In this document: in pieces, positions 40,900-49,752 of the stretch
Numbering within the stretch: position 1 is the stretch's first letter
Layout of the letters: each line of letters begins with the position of its first letter
Assembly (NCBI GenBank): GCA_964442285.1
Contig: CAYTZH010000003.1
Location: 1-64,000 of the forward strand
Source: CAYTZH01 sp964442285
Lineage (GTDB): Bacteria > Myxococcota_A > UBA9160 > JAFDET01
Direction of reading: 5' to 3'
DNA: 64,000 bases
Notes under the pieces: generated by a model
Database searches by the model: none
What the model saw: the letters and a program-made list of their open reading frames with translations, nothing else
Told to the model about the DNA's origin: nothing
Made by a program: the position numbers and the translations under genes

Positions 40900-42018
40900 T
40901 CAGCCCGACGCGGTCGGAGCGGCGGCGTCCCAGAGCGAGAGCACGTGACCGTCCTCGGGGCGGGTGCGTCCCTCCAGGGTGTCGCCGTAGACGCGCTCGA
41001 CGGCCTCGCGTCCGGAGCCCCGCTGCACCTGGAGCCAGCCCGTGGAGAACGCGCGGAAGTCGGACCACGCCTTGGCGAGCCGCTCCTGGTAGCCGACGGG
41101 CCCCCACTCGGCCGCCCGCTCCTGGATCCGGGCCGGGGCGAAGAAGAACTCGGGCTTCGGGCCCGGGAGCGCGGCGGCGTCGTCGCCGCCGGCGTCCCAG
41201 TGGGTGGCGCCCACGGAGCAGGAGTACCGGAGCCCGGCGCCGAGGTGGGTGTGGATCGCGCTCCGCACCGGGCCGCTCCCGGCCATGTCCACGAAGACCG
41301 CTGGAGCCTCCGCGTCCAGCGACGCGACCTCGTCGTAGCCGACCACCTGGTCGTAGCAGCCGAGCCGGTTCACGAACTCGCGGTTGCGGGCCGACGTGAG
41401 TCCCACCGCCCGCACCCGACCGGCGCGGCTCAGCTGATGCGCCAGGGCGATGGCGGTCTTGCTGGAGGCGCTCGAGATCACCACCGCGGTGGCCCCGTAG
41501 TGGTCGTGCTCGGCGAGGAAGTCCTCGGCCAGGAAGGCGGTGAGGAAGAGGCCCCGGAGCAGCATCAGGGTGTCCTCGTGACCCGGGGCGTAGAGGGCGT
41601 CGTGACCGACCGGGGCGTACTGGTTGTAGGCGGGAGCCAGGCCCGCCCGGTGGGCGGCGCCGTCCACGATCTGGGCCGGCCCTGCGGCGCCGGGCTCGAT
41701 CACCAGGTAGCGCGACATCGGGTAGAAGCCGAAGCAGCGGACGCCCTCGGCCACCGCCGGGTGTCGCGAGTGGATCACGTCGCCGAACCCCATGGTGGGC
41801 AGCCGCCCCCAGCCGTCCGGGGCCGGGAACAAGCGCCAGTAGCCGAGCAGGTCGCCCGCGAGGGCGTAGGAGATGTTGTTGGCGGTGAAGGCGAAGCGGT
41901 CCACGCGGAAGAGCACCTGCCCGTCGGCCAGCTCGGGGGTAGGGACCTCGTCGAAGCGGTGCGTCCGCCAGTCGCTCTTCCGGACGAGGAAGTCGAGGCC
42001 GGGGGCGGGCTCGGGCAT
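40900..42018 (-). CDS. DUF2855 family protein
   Basis: This 372-residue protein starts at ATG 42018 with GGAGG upstream. It matches the DUF2855 pattern (LDFLVRKSDWRTHRF, VDRFAFTANNISYALAGD, WGRLPTMGFGDV, VISSASSKTAIALAHQL, WDAGG near the end). The region VISSASSKTA followed by VGLTSARN resembles the Rossmann fold of quinone-oxidoreductase relatives. No function is established. It is the lead gene of a unit with TetR. Confidence 0.8.
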   Translation of the reverse strand: MPEPAPGLDFLVRKSDWRTHRFDEVPTPELADGQVLFRVDRFAFTANNISYALAGDLLGYWRLFPAPDGWGRLPTMGFGDVIHSRHPAVAEGVRCFGFYPMSRYLVIEPGAAGPAQIVDGAAHRAGLAPAYNQYAPVGHDALYAPGHEDTLMLLRGLFLTAFLAEDFLAEHDHYGATAVVISSASSKTAIALAHQLSRAGRVRAVGLTSARNREFVNRLGCYDQVVGYDEVASLDAEAPAVFVDMAGSGPVRSAIHTHLGAGLRYSCSVGATHWDAGGDDAAALPGPKPEFFFAPARIQERAAEWGPVGYQERLAKAWSDFRAFSTGWLQVQRGSGREAVERVYGDTLEGRTRPEDGHVLSLWDAAAPTASG

Positions 42019-42203
42019 GGGGCCTCCTCGCCGGCAGGGCGATTCTGGCATCAGCACTGTCGATACCGAGCATGACACAGCCCGCGTCGGGCGGGCAAGA
42101 GGGCGGCGGGGGCGGACGGCGCCCCTGGCGCGCCGCGTCGCGCGGGTCATGTTCTCCGAAACCCCGACCGCGCGCCGACCATCAGAGGCCCTCGGAGGAG
42201 TTG

Positions 42204-43073
42204 ATGAGCGCCCCCCGGACACCCGACGGCTGGCAGCGGCTCGGTGCGGCCGCCCCTCGAGACCTGGTGGACACCCGTCTCCAGCTGCATCACGCCGCGC
42301 AGCTGGCGGCGTCGGTAGGGAAGACCCTGCTCGAGCCCCAGCCCGACGACAGCCACCCGAACCTCGGGTGGGAGCCGGCGCTCGGCGTGCTGGCGGGCCA
42401 CACGGTGCCGGGTGAGCGGCCCTTCCGGGCGGCGCTGCGGCCGGCGGACTTCGCGCTCCTCCTGCTCGGCGCGGACGGACCCGTCGGCACTCCTCGGAGG
42501 CTGGGCGGCGAGACCCTCGCCTCGGCCCGCACCTGGCTCGCCGCGGCGATCGAGGTTCACACGGGCCGGCCGCTGTCCGCGGGGCTCGTCTCTCCAGGCT
42601 ACGACCTGCCGGAGCACCCGGTGTCTGCGGGCGCTGCGTTCTCGCCGGAGGTGGAGGCGTCGGTCGAGCTCGGCCGCTGGTTCGCGAACGCCCAGGGCGT
42701 GCTCGACGCCCTTGCCGGCGCCGAGCCGCAGGCCTCCGAGGTGCGCTGCTGGCCCCATCACTTCGACCTCGCGACCCTGATCGCCGTCGAGCGGGGAGCG
42801 GGCGGAGAGCCGGCGAAGACCGTCGGCGTCGGCCTCTCCCCCGGCGACGGGAGCTACGCCGATCCGTACTGGTACGTCTCTCCCTGGCCCTACCCCGCGG
42901 CCGATCACCCCCTCGCGACCCTGCCCGCAGGTCGCTGGCACCGGGAGGGATTCACGGCGGCGATCCTCACCGGGAGCGAGCTGGTGTCGGGCGATCCCGA
43001 CGGCCAGCGCGCGCGCCTCGAGGCGTTCCTCGACGCGGCCGTGGCGGCGAGCCGACGCGCCCTCGAAGGCTGA
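42204..43073 (+). CDS. conserved hypothetical protein, DUF5996-like
   Basis: This 289-residue soluble protein starts at ATG 42204 behind GGAGGAG. Motifs seen are LQLHHAAQLAASVGKTLLEP, HHFDLATLI and DPYWYVSPWPYP, which recall DUF5996 proteins; I am not certain of the family. No catalytic pattern is evident. It precedes the Rieske-ThDP gene by 52 bp in the same direction. Confidence 0.55.
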   Translation: MSAPRTPDGWQRLGAAAPRDLVDTRLQLHHAAQLAASVGKTLLEPQPDDSHPNLGWEPALGVLAGHTVPGERPFRAALRPADFALLLLGADGPVGTPRRLGGETLASARTWLAAAIEVHTGRPLSAGLVSPGYDLPEHPVSAGAAFSPEVEASVELGRWFANAQGVLDALAGAEPQASEVRCWPHHFDLATLIAVERGAGGEPAKTVGVGLSPGDGSYADPYWYVSPWPYPAADHPLATLPAGRWHREGFTAAILTGSELVSGDPDGQRARLEAFLDAAVAASRRALEG

Positions 43074-43125
43074 GCGCCACGGGCTGCACATCCCGACACC
43101 CAGAGATGACACCTCCGAGGAGTCC

Positions 43126-45090
43126 ATGACGACCGAATCCCGCTGGTACAAGGTCCTGGATCGCGACGAGCTGCCCGAGGGCCGCGTGAAGAGCGTCACG
43201 TGCGGTCTCGCCACCGTCTGCATGACCCGCTTCCAGGGGCGCTACGGCGCCCTCGACAACCGGTGTCCCCACCAGGGCGGGCCGCTCGGCGAGGGCTCGA
43301 TCGAGAAGGGGCTGCTCCGCTGCCCCTGGCACGGCTGGGACTACGATCCGCTCACGGGGCGCTCGCCCGGCGGCTACGAGGACGGCGTCGCGACCTACCC
43401 CGTGGAGGAGCGCGAGGACGGCATCTACGTGGCCATCCCCGAGCCCGAGGCCCACGGGACGACGGTGACCGACCTGATGGCCCGGACGCTCACCGCCTGG
43501 GGCGTGCGGGTCGTCCTGGGCATGGTCGGCCACTCGAACCTGGGTCTGGCGGACGCCCTGCGGCGAGAAGAGGAGGCCGGTCGCCTCCGCTACATCGGCA
43601 TCCGCCACGAGGGCGCGGCCGCCTTCGCGGCCTCGGCCTACGGCAAGCTCACGGGCCGCCCCGCCGCCTGCCTGGGCATCGCTGGCCCGGGCGCCACCAA
43701 TCTGCTGACCGGCCTGTGGGACGCCCACGTCGACCGCGCGCCGGTGCTCGCTCTCACGGGCCAGGTGGACACCCAGGTGCTCGGGCCGGGCGCCTTCCAG
43801 GAGGTGGACCTGCAGGCCGCCTTCGGCAAGGTGGCCCAGTGGACCCAGCCGGTGCTCCACACGAGCCGCCACGCCGAGCTGGCCAACCTGGCCTGCAAGA
43901 GCGCGATCCTGAACCGGGGGGTGTCGCACCTGATCTTCCCCGACGAGGTCCAGACCCTGCCGGCGCCGCAGGGCGCGAAGCCCGGCGCTCCCGAGGGTCG
44001 CGTGGCCTCCCGCGCCATCGCGCCGCCGGCCGCGGCGGTGGACGCGGCCGGCGAGCTCCTGGGCCGCTCGCGGCGCCCGGCGATCATCGTGGGCCACGGC
44101 GCCCGCTTCGACATGCCGGCGGTGCTCGAGCTCGCGGCGTTGCTCCGCTGCCCGGTGATCACCACCTTCAAGGGCAAGGGTCTCGTCTCGGATCGCGATC
44201 CCCACGGCTGCGGCGTGCTGGGCCGCAGCGGAACGCCCATCGCCAGCCACTTCATGAACGAGTCCGACGCCCTGCTCGTGCTCGGCGCGAGCTTCAGCAA
44301 CCACACGGGCATCACCCCGAAGAAGCCGACGGTCCAGGTGGACTACGACGCCATGACCCTGGGCAAGTTCCACGCCGTGGACGTGCCGGTCTGGGGCGAG
44401 ATCGCGGCCACCGTGGCGCTCCTGCGCGAGCGCCTGGCGGGGCGCGTGGAGGTCGAAGACCAGCGGCCCGAGATCGCGCGGCGCTGGGCCATCTGGCGCG
44501 CGGAGAAGCAGAGCCGGGAGGCCGACGACCGGGGCCACGGTTTGAACTCCGCCGCGATCTTCGCCGCGCTCACCCGCCAGGTGCCCGAGGACGCCATCGT
44601 CTGCGTGGACGTCGGCAACAACACCTACTCCTTCGGGCGCTACTTCGAGTGCACCCGCCAGGCGGTCTTGATGTCCGGCTACCTGGGCTCGATCGGCTTC
44701 GCGTTCCCCGCGGCCCTCGGCGCCTGGGCCGCCAGCCAGGAGGAGGACCCGCGCTTCCGCGGTCGCAAGGTGGTCTCGATCTCCGGCGACGGGGGCTTCG
44801 GCCAGTACATGGCCGAGATGCTCACCATGGTGAAGTACGGGATCGACGTGACCCACGTGCTCGTCAACAACGACCAGCTGGGCAAGATCACCAAGGAGCA
44901 GCGGGCCGGGAGCTGGGAGGTCTGGCAGACCTCGCTGCACAACCCGAGCTTCGCCGAGTACGCGCGCGTCTGCGGGGCCCTGGGCATCGAGGTGCGCGAG
45001 AAGCAGAAGCTCGACGCCGCCCTGGCCGAGGCGATCGCCGCGCCGGGGCCGAGCCTGGTGGAGATCGTGGCCGACGCCGAGCTGATCTGA
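43126..45090 (+). CDS. Rieske ferredoxin fused to a ThDP-dependent enzyme
   Basis: This 654-residue fusion has two parts. Residues 1-105 are a Rieske [2Fe-2S] domain with CPHQGG (Cys47, His49) and CPWHGW (Cys66, His69). Residues ~110-654 are a full pyruvate-oxidase/acetolactate-synthase type enzyme: catalytic Glu162 (RHEGAAAFAASAYGKLTG), GPGATNLLTGL, a central domain (GKGLVSDRDPHGCGVLG) and the ThDP motif GDGGFGQYMAEML ... VNNDQ. Such enzymes decarboxylate 2-oxoacids. A Rieske domain suggests electrons leave the substrate through the 2Fe-2S centre, as in oxidase or dehydrogenase types. The substrate is unknown. The fusion is continuous with no frameshift sign. Confidence 0.87.
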   Translation: MTTESRWYKVLDRDELPEGRVKSVTCGLATVCMTRFQGRYGALDNRCPHQGGPLGEGSIEKGLLRCPWHGWDYDPLTGRSPGGYEDGVATYPVEEREDGIYVAIPEPEAHGTTVTDLMARTLTAWGVRVVLGMVGHSNLGLADALRREEEAGRLRYIGIRHEGAAAFAASAYGKLTGRPAACLGIAGPGATNLLTGLWDAHVDRAPVLALTGQVDTQVLGPGAFQEVDLQAAFGKVAQWTQPVLHTSRHAELANLACKSAILNRGVSHLIFPDEVQTLPAPQGAKPGAPEGRVASRAIAPPAAAVDAAGELLGRSRRPAIIVGHGARFDMPAVLELAALLRCPVITTFKGKGLVSDRDPHGCGVLGRSGTPIASHFMNESDALLVLGASFSNHTGITPKKPTVQVDYDAMTLGKFHAVDVPVWGEIAATVALLRERLAGRVEVEDQRPEIARRWAIWRAEKQSREADDRGHGLNSAAIFAALTRQVPEDAIVCVDVGNNTYSFGRYFECTRQAVLMSGYLGSIGFAFPAALGAWAASQEEDPRFRGRKVVSISGDGGFGQYMAEMLTMVKYGIDVTHVLVNNDQLGKITKEQRAGSWEVWQTSLHNPSFAEYARVCGALGIEVREKQKLDAALAEAIAAPGPSLVEIVADAELI

Positions 45091-45097
45091 GGGCGCC

Positions 45098-45853
45098 GTG
45101 ATCCCGATCCTCGGCCTGCTCCTCGTCCTGTGTCTCTCGCTGCTGATCACGCGGGTCGCCGCCGTGGCGCTCACGCACACCGGGATGAGCGACGAGATGG
45201 CGCGCTTCCAGGCGCGCTCCGCCTTCAGCGGCGTGGGCTTCACCACCAGCGAGGCCGAGTGCGTCGTGAGCCATCCGGTGCGCCGCCGCATCGTGATGGC
45301 GCTGATGCTGGTCGGGAACCTGGGCCTCGCGGCGGTCCTGGCGTCGGTCCTGCTCTCCGCCCTCGAGGTGGGCGACGACGCGTTCCTCGCCGAGCTGGCC
45401 CTGCTCGTCGGCGGTGTCGCGTTCCTGTTCGGGCTCGCCCGCAGTCGCCTGGTGGACCGCCGCCTCTCCCAGCTCATCAGCTGGGCCCTGCGGCGCTTCA
45501 CGGCGCTCGAAGCCCGGGACTACGCCCACCTGCTGCACCTGCGCGACGACTACGGCATCGCCGAGCTCGCGGTGGCGGAGGGCGACTGGATGGCGGACCG
45601 CGCGCTCGGCGACCTCGGGCGCGAGGGCGTGGTGGTCCTGGGCGTGCGCTGCCCGGGCGACCACTTCATCGGCGCGCCGGGGCCCGACACCCGCATCCGT
45701 GCCGGCGATACGCTGATCGTCTACGGCCGCAGTCTCCGCATCGGCGACGTGGACGTGCGTCGCGCGGGGGACGCGGGCGACCGGGGCCACGCGGAGGCCC
45801 GGGACGAGCACGCCCGCGTTGCGCGGGAAGAGCACGCGCGCGCGGGCCGCTGA
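45098..45853 (+). CDS. membrane protein with TrkA-C (RCK_C) domain
   Basis: This 251-residue protein (GTG start) begins 7 bp after the Rieske-ThDP gene. Three N-terminal helices enclose SAFSGVGFTTSEAE, which recalls Trk/Ktr pore loops. Residues ~140-225 form a TrkA-C domain (YGIAELAVAEGDWMADR, VLGVRCPGDHFIGAPGPDTRIRAGDTLIVYGR). The last ~30 residues are charged and repetitive (ARDEHARVAREEHARAG). It is probably a ligand-gated regulator of ion transport; too small to be a full transporter by itself. Confidence 0.72.
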   Translation: MIPILGLLLVLCLSLLITRVAAVALTHTGMSDEMARFQARSAFSGVGFTTSEAECVVSHPVRRRIVMALMLVGNLGLAAVLASVLLSALEVGDDAFLAELALLVGGVAFLFGLARSRLVDRRLSQLISWALRRFTALEARDYAHLLHLRDDYGIAELAVAEGDWMADRALGDLGREGVVVLGVRCPGDHFIGAPGPDTRIRAGDTLIVYGRSLRIGDVDVRRAGDAGDRGHAEARDEHARVAREEHARAGR

Positions 45854-45871
45854 GCCGCAAGGAGGACCCCG

Positions 45872-47236
45872 ATGGATCCGAATCCCTTCCTCTGGGCGCT
45901 GGCCCTCGGCGCTCTCGCCTCGGTGTCGCTTCCCCTGGGCTCCATTGCGGGGCTGGTGCTGCGACCCCCGCCCGCCCTGGCGGCGCTGCTGGCCGCCTTC
46001 GGCGCGGGCGCCATCGTGGCGGCGCTGGCGGTGGAGCTGGTGGCGCCGACGGTGGAGGCGGTCGCCCGTGGCGAGCACGGCGCCGGCCCCGGTCGCTTCT
46101 TCGGTCTCGTGGCCGGCGCGGCCGCCGGGGGCGTGCTGTTCGTGCTGCTGGACGCGCTGCTCGCGGCGCGCGGCGGATTCCTGCGCAAGGCGTCGACGTC
46201 GATCAGCTGGTTCACCGGTCGCCTTCGCGCGGAGCAGGCGGGCTGGGTGAAGGAGGTCTGCGCGAGCCCGATCCTGCGCCAGCTTCCGGTGGAGCAGGTA
46301 TCGCTGCTGACCCGCGATGCCCGGCCGCTGTCGTTTGCGGCGGAGGAGGCGCTCTTTCGGGAGGGCGACCCGCCTCAGGCGCTCTACGTCATCCGCCGGG
46401 GCGAAGTGGCGCTGCGGCGGGGCGGCAGCCCGGTGGAGACCGTCGGCGCGGGAGGCATCCTCGGCGAGCTCCCGATCCTGGCCGGCCTCCCCCACGCCCT
46501 CACCGCGGTGGCAAGGGGCCCGGTGGAGGTGCTGGCCATCGGCTGTCGGGACCTGGCCCGCTGGCGGGAGACCTGCCCGGAGTTCGACGCGGGCCTGCGC
46601 GAGCTCGCCACCCGGCGCCTCGAGGAGCTCCGCGAGCGCGACGCCCGGCAGGGCGAGGAGGAGCGGCGCTGGGGCGAGCGGGCCATCGAGGCGCTGCGCA
46701 CGGGCGCGATGGTGCCGACGCCCCTGGAGATGCGCCGGGCGGCGGAGCAGCACGAGGGCTCGCCCCTGGCGGTGTGGCTGGGCCTGCTGCTCGACGGAGT
46801 GCCCGAGAGCCTGGTGATCGGCGCGGGGTTCGCGACCCTGCTGGCCGCCCAGGCGGCGGCTGGCGAGGCGGTGACGTTCGCCTCGGTGATCCCCTACACG
46901 CTGGTCGCCGGTGTGTTCCTCTCGAACTTCCCCGAGGCGCTCTCGAGCTCGCTGGGCATGCGGGCCCAGGGCTGGAGCGTGGGGCGCGTGCTCTCCATGT
47001 GGCTGCTGCTGCTGGCGGTCACCGCCGTGGCCACGGCCCTGGGCTCGCGTCTCGGGACGTCGGTCTCCCACGACCTGCTGGTGGCGATCGAAGGGCTCGC
47101 CGCCGGCGCCGCGCTCACCGCGGTCACCGCCACGATGATCCCCGAAGCCGTGCACCTCGCGGGCTCCGGCGGTCGCGTGGGGCTGGCCACGCTGGCCGGC
47201 TTCTTCGCGGCCGTGTCGTTCAAGCTGCTGGAGTAG
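45872..47236 (+). CDS. ZIP-like membrane protein with inserted cyclic-nucleotide-binding domain
   Basis: This 454-residue protein has three or four N-terminal helices, a cytoplasmic cNMP-binding domain at ~135-245 (LSFAAEEALFREGDPPQALYVIRRGEVALRR, GILGELPILAGLPHALTAVA), a coiled stretch, then five or six C-terminal helices. The latter contain LLLDGVPESLVIGAGF and LSNFPEALSSSLGM, which align with ZIP helices 4 and 5, but the metal-binding histidines are replaced (DGVPE, SNFPE). Transport may therefore be altered or lost. It forms an operon with the Rieske-ThDP and TrkA-C genes; its end overlaps the convergent PEP-CTERM gene by 17 bp. Confidence 0.78.
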   Translation: MDPNPFLWALALGALASVSLPLGSIAGLVLRPPPALAALLAAFGAGAIVAALAVELVAPTVEAVARGEHGAGPGRFFGLVAGAAAGGVLFVLLDALLAARGGFLRKASTSISWFTGRLRAEQAGWVKEVCASPILRQLPVEQVSLLTRDARPLSFAAEEALFREGDPPQALYVIRRGEVALRRGGSPVETVGAGGILGELPILAGLPHALTAVARGPVEVLAIGCRDLARWRETCPEFDAGLRELATRRLEELRERDARQGEEERRWGERAIEALRTGAMVPTPLEMRRAAEQHEGSPLAVWLGLLLDGVPESLVIGAGFATLLAAQAAAGEAVTFASVIPYTLVAGVFLSNFPEALSSSLGMRAQGWSVGRVLSMWLLLLAVTAVATALGSRLGTSVSHDLLVAIEGLAAGAALTAVTATMIPEAVHLAGSGGRVGLATLAGFFAAVSFKLLE

Positions 47237-47957
47237 GACCGGTCGGCGCCCCGCAGGTGGGGCGGCTCCGGACCGCGAACCTCCGGACGGCGAACCTCCG
47301 GACGGCGAACGCCAGGGCGCCGGAGGCCCACAGGGCCGCCGCGCCGGGCTCCGGGAGCCGCGCCCGCACGTCCAGGGTGGCCACCACGTCGCTCGACACG
47401 GTGCTCACCGAGCCGCTGGGGAACACGACCAGGCGCTCCCGCTCGACCACCTCCAGGGCGAGGAAGATCTCGTGGGGGAGGACCTCTCCCGGGGCGAAGA
47501 CCGGCGTCGCGGCGGTGTTGGGAGTGGCCGAGCGGATCGAGCGCTCGAGGAAGCGCTGCTCCATGGCGAAGCGGGGCGGGATGGTGTCGCGCTCGAACAC
47601 GAACGAGTCCACCTGGGCCGGGCCCGGAAGGTCGACCAGCACGTCGCCGGCGAGGGAGGGGAAGTCGAATCCCGGAATCGGGACGATGCCTCCCAGGGTG
47701 ACGTTGCCCCCGGCCCAGGCCAGGTCGAGCTCCGTGAAGTCGTAGTCCAGTCGGGCGCAGGTGGCGGGGTCGATGGGCGCGAAGCAGAGCCCCTCGAAGG
47801 TGAGCGCGAAGGTGCCGGTCAGCGTCTGGGAGGACTCACCGGACGGCGTCACCGTGGAGGAGGCATCGAGCACGTAGCGCGTGGCCGAGGCGGGCTGTGC
47901 GATCAGCGCGGCCAGGACTGACAGGAGCAGCCCGGAGGTTCGGGGAACGATCCGCAT
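47220..47957 (-). CDS. PEP-CTERM-type exported protein 2 with extended tail
   Basis: This 245-residue protein has a signal peptide (LLLSVLAALIAQPASATR) and a beta-rich middle without known motifs. Near the C-terminus LPEPGAAALWASGALAFAVRRF is a PEP-CTERM motif with short helix and basic end. The frame does not stop there. It runs through three 15-bp repeats (RRFAV copies) and 15 more residues that overlap the end of the ZIP-like gene. The tail may block exosortase recognition, or the gene may have lost its original stop. Confidence 0.7.
   Translation of the reverse strand: MRIVPRTSGLLLSVLAALIAQPASATRYVLDASSTVTPSGESSQTLTGTFALTFEGLCFAPIDPATCARLDYDFTELDLAWAGGNVTLGGIVPIPGFDFPSLAGDVLVDLPGPAQVDSFVFERDTIPPRFAMEQRFLERSIRSATPNTAATPVFAPGEVLPHEIFLALEVVERERLVVFPSGSVSTVSSDVVATLDVRARLPEPGAAALWASGALAFAVRRFAVRRFAVRSRPTCGAPTGPTPAA
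47266..47310. repeat. three tandem 15-bp repeats
   Basis: CTCCGGACSGCGAAC occurs three times in a row (47266, 47281, 47296; one base differs in the first). They lie in the 3' end of the PEP-CTERM gene and keep its frame. Confidence 0.85.
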
Positions 47958-48014
47958 GCGGCCTCCTCCTCGAGGGAGTGGCCGCGAGGCGGGGCTGCGT
48001 GGCAGAGCCCGGCG

Positions 48015-48671
48015 CTAGTCGGCGCGCTTGGCGGCTGCCTGCAGGGCGCCTTCGAGGGCGTCCCGGCGGGCGGTGAGCTGCCGGTAGCGGCTCCAGTCGA
48101 AGGGCTGGCCGGCGTCGGCGGCCTCGGCCGCGCGGCGCTTGATGGCGGCCATCTCGTAGTAGAGATTGCTGAGCTCCCGGTGGACCGGCCGGTCGGGGTA
48201 GTCGGTCTTCGCCGCCGCCTTCTCCTCGCGCCGGGCCTGGGCCTGGTAGACCCGGGCGGCCTCGAGCAGGGTCTTCACCTCGGGCGAGGGCGCGTCGTGC
48301 GTCCGGGCCTCGGCGCCCTGGCCCGACAGCGCCTCCTCGAGCTGGCTGCGCTCCCGGTCCAGCGCCTCGTAGCGCCCCCAGCGGATCTCGTCCCCGCGTC
48401 CCGCCTCGGCCAGCTCCGCGGCGCGGACCTTGATCAGGCCCATCTCCGCATACACGTCGGCGAGACGGTCGTAGAGCGGTCGCCGCTCGGAGGGCGCCGC
48501 CTGGGCCCGGTCGGCCGCGTCGCTCGAACGGCGCTCGTAGGCGTCGGCCGCGGCCCAGAACTCTGCCGCGGCGGCCGAGGTGTCCGCCGCCGCGGGCGCG
48601 ACCGGCAGCAGCAGGCAGACGAGCAGCAGGTACGCGCCCCGACGGGCTTGCGCGGGGGTGGCTCGGGTCAT
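48015..48671 (-). CDS. exported protein with two internal repeats
   Basis: This 218-residue protein has a signal peptide ending PAAADTSA. The rest is helical and built from two similar ~75-residue halves: first half WAAADAYERRSSDAADRA... YDRLADVYAEMGLIKVRAAELAEAG ... WGRYEALDRERSQLEEAL; second half LEAARVYQAQARREEKAA ... HRELSNLYYEMAAIKRRAAEAADAG ... WSRYRQLTARRDALEGAL. Probably a periplasmic helical-hairpin protein. Function unknown. Confidence 0.65.
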   Translation of the reverse strand: MTRATPAQARRGAYLLLVCLLLPVAPAAADTSAAAAEFWAAADAYERRSSDAADRAQAAPSERRPLYDRLADVYAEMGLIKVRAAELAEAGRGDEIRWGRYEALDRERSQLEEALSGQGAEARTHDAPSPEVKTLLEAARVYQAQARREEKAAAKTDYPDRPVHRELSNLYYEMAAIKRRAAEAADAGQPFDWSRYRQLTARRDALEGALQAAAKRAD

Positions 48672-48739
48672 GGGGGGCCCTCGACCAGTCGTTCCGTCTG
48701 GGATTCGGCCTGCCGGCTCGCAGGCTTGAGGGGTTCTCG

Positions 48740-49675
48740 CTACGGCCTGTCGGCTGCGCTCTGGCCGAGGGAGACCAGCAGCGAGCCGCCGACCACGGTC
48801 GCAGCGCCGAGCAGGGCGGGGGTCGACACCGAGCGGCCGTCGACGTGCTCGGGCCAGACCATGGCCGCGAGGGCGGTGAAGCCGAGGGTGGCCAGGGGTG
48901 TCAGGGCCAGGATGGCCGAGACGCGCGACGCCTCCCAGTGCTCCAGGGCCGCGGCGAAGCTCCCGTAGGCCAGCAGCGTGTTGAGCGAGGCCAGCAGCAG
49001 CAGGGCCCAGCCCGCCAAGTCGAGCCCCGCCAGGGCGCCGGGGTCGGCGCCGGGCAGGAAGAGGAGCGCGCTGCCGGCGAAGATGCAGAGCATGATGCCC
49101 TGCGATCCCAGCCAGAGCAGGAGCTGCTTCTGGGCGGTGCCGTAGATCGCCCAGGTGACCGCTGCGGCGCCGATCCAGCCGACGCCGGCCACGTAGCGGT
49201 CGAGACCCTCGACGAGCGCGCGGATCTGGCCGGCGAAGAAGCCGCCCATGCCGAGGACCAGGACACCGAGACCCAGCCACTGGGTGAACGTGAAGCGCTC
49301 CCGGAAGATCGCGATCCCGCTGAGCGCGAGCAGGAGCGGGGCGGCCTGGATCAGCACCTGGGCGGTGGGCGGATCGGTACGGTCGAGCCCCAGCAGGTAG
49401 GTGAGGTAGTTGGCGGCCAGGAACACCGTCGCGACCCCGAGCAGCGCCAGCCGTCGCGGTCCCAGCCCGCCCAGGCGGGGCAGCTCGGCCCGTTGCCGCA
49501 GCCACCCGGCGAGCACCAGGGCTGCGAACGAAAAGCGAAACCAGGTGATGGTGACCGGATCGAGGGACGCGAGCACGCCCTGGAGCACCAGGGGAAGTAC
49601 CCCCCACAGGAGCATGGTGCTGGACGCCAGGGTGAGGCCGGGGGCGAAACGACCGCTGGGCTGGTGGAGGGCCAC
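48740..49675 (-). CDS. EamA/DMT-family transporter
   Basis: This 311-residue protein has ten membrane helices in two EamA repeats (first: LTLASSTMLLWGVLPLVLQG, ITWFRFSFAALVLAG; second: VGWIGAAAVTWAIYGTAQKQLL, LLASLNTLLAYGSFAAAL). The arrangement is that of drug/metabolite exporters close to the RarD/YddG type. The start is GTG 49675. The substrate is not evident. Confidence 0.88.
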   Translation of the reverse strand: MALHQPSGRFAPGLTLASSTMLLWGVLPLVLQGVLASLDPVTITWFRFSFAALVLAGWLRQRAELPRLGGLGPRRLALLGVATVFLAANYLTYLLGLDRTDPPTAQVLIQAAPLLLALSGIAIFRERFTFTQWLGLGVLVLGMGGFFAGQIRALVEGLDRYVAGVGWIGAAAVTWAIYGTAQKQLLLWLGSQGIMLCIFAGSALLFLPGADPGALAGLDLAGWALLLLASLNTLLAYGSFAAALEHWEASRVSAILALTPLATLGFTALAAMVWPEHVDGRSVSTPALLGAATVVGGSLLVSLGQSAADRP

Positions 49676-49752
49676 GGGCCCCGGAGCTTAGCCGCACCGC
49701 CGGCTCAGGTGGCCCCGACGAGGCGCCGATGCGGGCCGCAGGAGGGGATCCC

